Below are positions 42,553 to 42,683 of a stretch of 42,683 bases of DNA, in pieces. Source of the stretch: Halanaerobiales bacterium (GTDB lineage: Bacteria > Bacillota > Halanaerobiia > Halanaerobiales > DTU029); NCBI GenBank assembly GCA_029981855.1, contig JARRCS010000020.1, forward strand, positions 1-42,683. Reading direction: 5' to 3'. Within the stretch, counting starts at the first letter, position 1; each line of letters opens with the position of its first letter. The notes beneath the pieces were generated by a model that was not told where the DNA came from, did no database searches, and worked only from the letters and a program-made list of their open reading frames with translations. A program made the position numbers and the translations under genes.

Positions 42553-42564
42553 ACGAACGTTCGT
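42553..42564. promoter_or_regulatory. Palindromic operator before the MMPL gene
   Basis: A perfect 12-bp palindrome ACGAACGTTCGT. It lies about 20 nt downstream of the putative -10 box and 27 nt before the pump's start codon, a place where a repressor blocks transcription. The form resembles many TetR operators. Confidence 0.65.
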
Positions 42565-42583
42565 TAGTTCATTTCTAAAAAAT

Positions 42584-42592
42584 ATGATAGCA
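42584..42592 (-). promoter_or_regulatory. Extended -10 promoter of the MMPL operon
   Basis: TGCTATCAT on the minus strand is an extended -10 element; no convincing -35 box is found 17 nt upstream. Confidence 0.45.
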
Positions 42593-42683
42593 TGAAAAAG
42601 TCGGTTGGTTATGCCACATTATTATGTAACCAATAATTGTCCCATTCATTATTTAATTGAATTGTTTTTAAGGCAAGAAGAGC

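Overview
The window looks like chromosomal DNA of a low-GC, spore-forming Firmicute with an outer membrane, most likely of the Halanaerobiales (Halothermothrix/Halocella type). The Firmicute signature is T-box leaders, classic TTGACA/TATAAT promoters, strong AGGAGG ribosome binding sites and Bacillus-like gene order. Sporulation genes are present (sigK, yunB, ytxC). The diderm signature is a predicted outer-membrane beta-barrel protein next to a LolA-like periplasmic protein and an RND/MMPL pump. The genus is inference; no 16S gene is in the window.

Layout. 1-9.7 kb, minus strand: sigK, then the conserved alaS neighbourhood read backwards (ireB, ruvX, DUF1292, mltG, trmR, trhP, DUF4911). Two larger envelope proteins (a phosphatase-like membrane protein and a baseplate-J-like membrane protein) and a truncated FtsA/PilM-like gene are inserted into it. 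9.7-14.3 kb: alaS, an AI-2E family permease and yunB. 14.4-16.8 kb, plus strand: a class A penicillin-binding protein. 16.8-31.6 kb, minus strand: the translation/repair block ytxC, thrS, infC-rpmI-rplT, TrmH-type methyltransferase, pheS-pheT, zapA, cvpA, polX, mutS2, in the order known from Bacillus, with T-box leaders at thrS (specifier ACC) and pheS (specifier UUC) and an attenuator leader before infC. 31.8-32.4 kb: a seven-tRNA operon. 32.6-34.0 kb: a divergent LCP protein and tRNA-Leu(GAG).

34.0-39.4 kb is accessory and decaying DNA: a DDE transposase remnant, a 132-bp MITE-like element with a 4-bp target duplication, an intact MNT/HEPN (MntA/HepT) toxin-antitoxin pair, a C-terminal AddA nuclease fragment, a frameshifted gene of unknown family and an IS1182-type transposase remnant. 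36.8-42.5 kb: a TetR-controlled envelope export module (MMPL pump, LolA-like protein, outer-membrane barrel, TetR) whose presumed single operon is split by the IS1182 remnant. A perfect palindromic operator candidate lies in front of the pump gene.

The most unusual signals are non-coding. (1) A dispersed repeat occurs at least three times (41-116, 4149-4217, 24324-24495); two copies carry the same promoter and leader. (2) The copy between pheS and pheT contains two tandem ~61-nt hairpin units whose stems differ but still pair while their loops are conserved, and a third structured element at 7185-7270 shares part of the loop motif. (3) About 160 nt of unexplained, foldable leader lies between the pheS promoter and the T-box. 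(4) infC appears to start at an AUC codon. No CRISPR array was seen.
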